55,286 bases of DNA from an uncultured Bermanella sp. (GTDB lineage: Bacteria > Pseudomonadota > Gammaproteobacteria > Pseudomonadales > Oceanobacteraceae), in the NCBI GenBank assembly GCA_913058575.1, contig CAJXRF010000033.1, positions 1 to 55,286 of the forward strand. The letters are read 5' to 3'. This document shows positions 53,650 through 55,286 of the stretch, piece after piece. How positions within the stretch are numbered: the stretch's first letter is position 1; every line of letters begins with the position of its first letter. The position numbers and the translations under genes were made by a program. The notes below the pieces were generated by a model. The model saw nothing but the letters and a program-made list of their open reading frames with translations. It had not been told where the DNA came from and made no database searches.

Positions 53650-53683
53650 TCTGCCGTATTTCTTTTAAAAGTTATACGGCAGA
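53650..53683. repeat. Perfect 10-bp inverted repeat after nhaD
   Basis: TCTGCCGTAT (53650-53659) and ATACGGCAGA (53674-53683) are perfect complements with a 14-nt loop. No T-run follows. A weak CCC/GGG hairpin with a T-run at about 53619-53640 is a more likely terminator for nhaD. This repeat may be an additional transcript end or an operator. Confidence 0.5.
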
Positions 53684-53726
53684 CGACTACTTTATTAGCC
53701 TTGCGCACATAATTTTGTGGCTATTT

Positions 53727-53734
53727 TAAGGAGG
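53727..53734 (+). promoter_or_regulatory. Orphan Shine-Dalgarno-like sequence
   Basis: TAAGGAGG is close to the anti-16S complement, but no ATG, GTG or TTG follows within 15 bp. The gap 53619-53971 also has a small palindrome TCAGTG-TGT-CACTGA (53769-53783) and no convincing gene. Confidence 0.3.
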
Positions 53735-53971
53735 ACAAACGCTTTCTTTTTAAACAAATTTATATGGGTCAGTGTGTCACTGATTATCTGGCACAAGGTA
53801 AAAATTCAAACTGATTAGGAGCATTATTTACATTAATCATTATGGTGACTTTGATCAGAAAGTTGCCATGAAAAATAGTTCGTCATATTGAATCATCTTT
53901 ACGACTTACATATATCTGGCCTAAGTTTTGCGTTTAACATTGTCATAAACCCTTCTTCTGTAGGCCCAGTC

Positions 53972-54616
53972 ATGACAACGATTACCAGTACATCCAACCA
54001 AAATGACTATTCATCTACCACTGCCTCGTCCACAGCATCACAGAGCAGTGCCGTAAGCGATAGTGAAAAAACTCCCCACACCAGCAGTGACCGAGTGGAG
54101 GTATCCAGTCGCGCCAGTAAAGTACAAAAGTTAAATGAGGAGTTTTTTCCTGGGGGCTCCAAAACCGTCACGATTACCCCAGAATTCATTCAAAGGCTTA
54201 GTGAATATGGGCTAATTAGCCCTGAGGAAGCTGAAAAGCTAGACACATCTGTCAGTGAAAGGAATCAAACAGCAGATCCATTAAGTGAAATTTCAGCGTT
54301 TATTGATGAAATGAGTGACAAAATTTCTCAACAAGATCCACAAAGTAGCCTAATAGAGACTCTATCAAAGGCTAAAACCGTCATAGATGGGTTCGGCATT
54401 AATAGCGCTGCCACAAACAGCGACATTAAAACCATCATGGCTCAGCTGAATGAGTTTCAACAATCTGAGCAAGGGCTATTATTAAGCGATAATGAAAAGA
54501 CAAATATGGATCAACTGGAATTAGCGTTAAGCGTGGCCGACCAAATGAACCCACAGAATAGTTCGTCAGAGCAGCTTGCTCATTATGTGGCGATCTACAA
54601 CCAAAACCAAGAGTAA
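53972..54616 (+). CDS. Unknown Ser/Thr-rich acidic protein
   Basis: The 214-aa protein has a low-complexity Ser/Thr/Gln N terminus (about residues 1-45), then SDRVEVSSRASKVQKLNEEFFPGGSKTVTITPEFIQRLSEYGLISPEEAEKL, then a helical acidic C-terminal half. It has no signal peptide, membrane segment or cysteine. The first half slightly recalls DTVxLS segments of flagellar or anti-sigma proteins, but not enough to name it. I chose ATG 53972 because the longer frame to 53888 adds a segment unlike the rest; no clear ribosome site decides it. Confidence 0.5.
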   Translation: MTTITSTSNQNDYSSTTASSTASQSSAVSDSEKTPHTSSDRVEVSSRASKVQKLNEEFFPGGSKTVTITPEFIQRLSEYGLISPEEAEKLDTSVSERNQTADPLSEISAFIDEMSDKISQQDPQSSLIETLSKAKTVIDGFGINSAATNSDIKTIMAQLNEFQQSEQGLLLSDNEKTNMDQLELALSVADQMNPQNSSSEQLAHYVAIYNQNQE

Positions 54617-54701
54617 TCACGCCATTCCATATACGAGCAACAGCTGAGCCATCAATCTTAGACTACACTCAAATACAATCTAATTTGAATTTTAAGCGAA
54701 C

Positions 54702-55286
54702 ATGTTTGGGTCCATTAGAAAATTATTAACACCGCTATTACTGCTTTTATTATTAAGCGCTCAGTACACATGGGCAAACGATGCCCAAAGCGTTAAAACC
54801 ATTCGTATTGCCATGGGAAACTTTGAACCATACTTTATTGAGAACACTAAAAGCGGAATATTTACCGAGCTTATCAATGCTGTCTTTAGCAAAATGCCTG
54901 ATTATAAGCCTCGATATTTGTTTGGTTATTCGAATCACCGAGCTTGGCATGATTTTGAGAAAAATAAGATAGACGCTGTTTCCAACCTTATTGATTCCGT
55001 AAAGTTAACGGCATGCCGCTCAGATAGATTTTTTCGCTTCAGGGATGTGGTGATATCGAAAGCCAGTTCTCAGTTCACCATCCGCCGAGTATCCGACTTG
55101 GCAGGTAAACGAATCGTCACCTTTCAAGGGGCAAAGGGTTTCTTAGGAGACGAATTTGCGAATACGGTTAAGCCCGAAAATTACCAAGAAATAGCCGAGC
55201 AAAACTGGCAAGCCAAAGTACTGTATACCGACAATGCCGATTTAAGCATTGGCGATATGTTCACCTTTTTACACAGTATTAAAAGC
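54702..55286 (+). CDS. Family-3 solute-binding protein, cut by the window end
   Basis: The frame from ATG 54702 is open for 195 codons to the window edge, so the C terminus is missing. It begins with a signal peptide (IRKLLTPLLLLLLLSAQYTWA-ND), then IRIAMGNFEPYFIENTKSGIFTELINAVFSKMPDYKPRYLFGYSNHRAW, then INVR-like lobe text ending with VSDLAGKRIVTFQGAKGFLGDEFANTV. This is the SBP_bac_3 pattern seen at 24103 and 29078. The KSGIFTEL and DLAGKRIVTFQG blocks are typical of the family. Ligand and partner lie outside the window. Confidence 0.8.
   Translation, partial: MFGSIRKLLTPLLLLLLLSAQYTWANDAQSVKTIRIAMGNFEPYFIENTKSGIFTELINAVFSKMPDYKPRYLFGYSNHRAWHDFEKNKIDAVSNLIDSVKLTACRSDRFFRFRDVVISKASSQFTIRRVSDLAGKRIVTFQGAKGFLGDEFANTVKPENYQEIAEQNWQAKVLYTDNADLSIGDMFTFLHSIKS

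Noticed and set aside
53765-53815. 16-codon open frame in the nhaD downstream gap
   Set aside because: Too short, with no ribosome site and no similarity to any protein.

Overview
The window looks like chromosomal DNA of a marine gammaproteobacterium, probably of the Oceanospirillales type. This rests on gene content rather than a marker gene. The content includes an NhaD-type Na+/H+ antiporter, a dicarboxylate/amino-acid cation symporter, an imuA-imuB-dnaE2 cassette behind a gammaproteobacterial LexA box, a DUF1800/DUF1501 pair, and several acyl-CoA and GST-type enzymes in AT-rich DNA. I see no rRNA, tRNA, CRISPR array, insertion sequence or integrase, so it reads as ordinary chromosome with many small regulator-plus-target modules.

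Layout, 1-12 kb: a hairpin-rich 5' edge; two paralogous convergent genes with LprI-like N-terminal domains; a GAF histidine kinase; the SOS mutagenesis cassette imuA-imuB-dnaE2 with a near-consensus LexA box and a decayed copy of the dnaE2 3' end behind it; a glutathione S-transferase-like gene interrupted by one in-frame TGA where the family motif has Trp; and an SRAP (YedK/HMCES-like) gene.

12-24 kb: a DUF1851 protein; the DUF1800/DUF1501 secreted pair (Tat signal on the second); a PECR-like SDR; a 7TMR-DISM hybrid histidine kinase with two receiver domains; a periplasmic Spy/CpxP-like protein made of two tandem copies of one domain; small membrane proteins; an AraC regulator; an NTF2-like protein; and an unknown protein with a weak nuclease-like core.

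24-38 kb: two orphan family-3 solute-binding proteins; a class III aminotransferase; a PaaI-type thioesterase; an LNS2/HAD-like secreted protein; a SnoaL-like protein; an AidB-like acyl-CoA dehydrogenase with its upstream TetR regulator and two tandem operator-like palindromes; an AraC/GyrI regulator; a binding-protein lipoprotein abutting a hybrid histidine kinase (a probable two-gene sensor); and an HSL-family esterase.

38-55 kb: a small periplasmic protein; enoyl-CoA hydratase and acyl-CoA dehydrogenase; a TPR membrane protein; a GlxA-type regulator; LysR/old yellow enzyme as a divergent pair; a PnuC-like small protein, LOG and GFA genes; LysR divergent from a monooxygenase-DUF2798-RidA operon; a second GFA gene; TetR followed by a membrane-anchored peroxiredoxin-like protein; the symporter; NhaD; an unknown Ser/Thr-rich protein; and a third family-3 solute-binding protein cut by the window end.

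Functional themes are DNA damage and alkylation (imuABC, SRAP, AidB-like), electrophile and redox stress (GST, OYE, GFA, RidA, peroxiredoxin), and sensing of small periplasmic ligands (three kinases, four binding proteins, no ABC permeases). Nothing here is clearly a new defence or mobile system. The best leads are the binding protein-kinase pair, the TetR/AidB operator array, the TGA-interrupted GST and the dnaE2 tail duplication.
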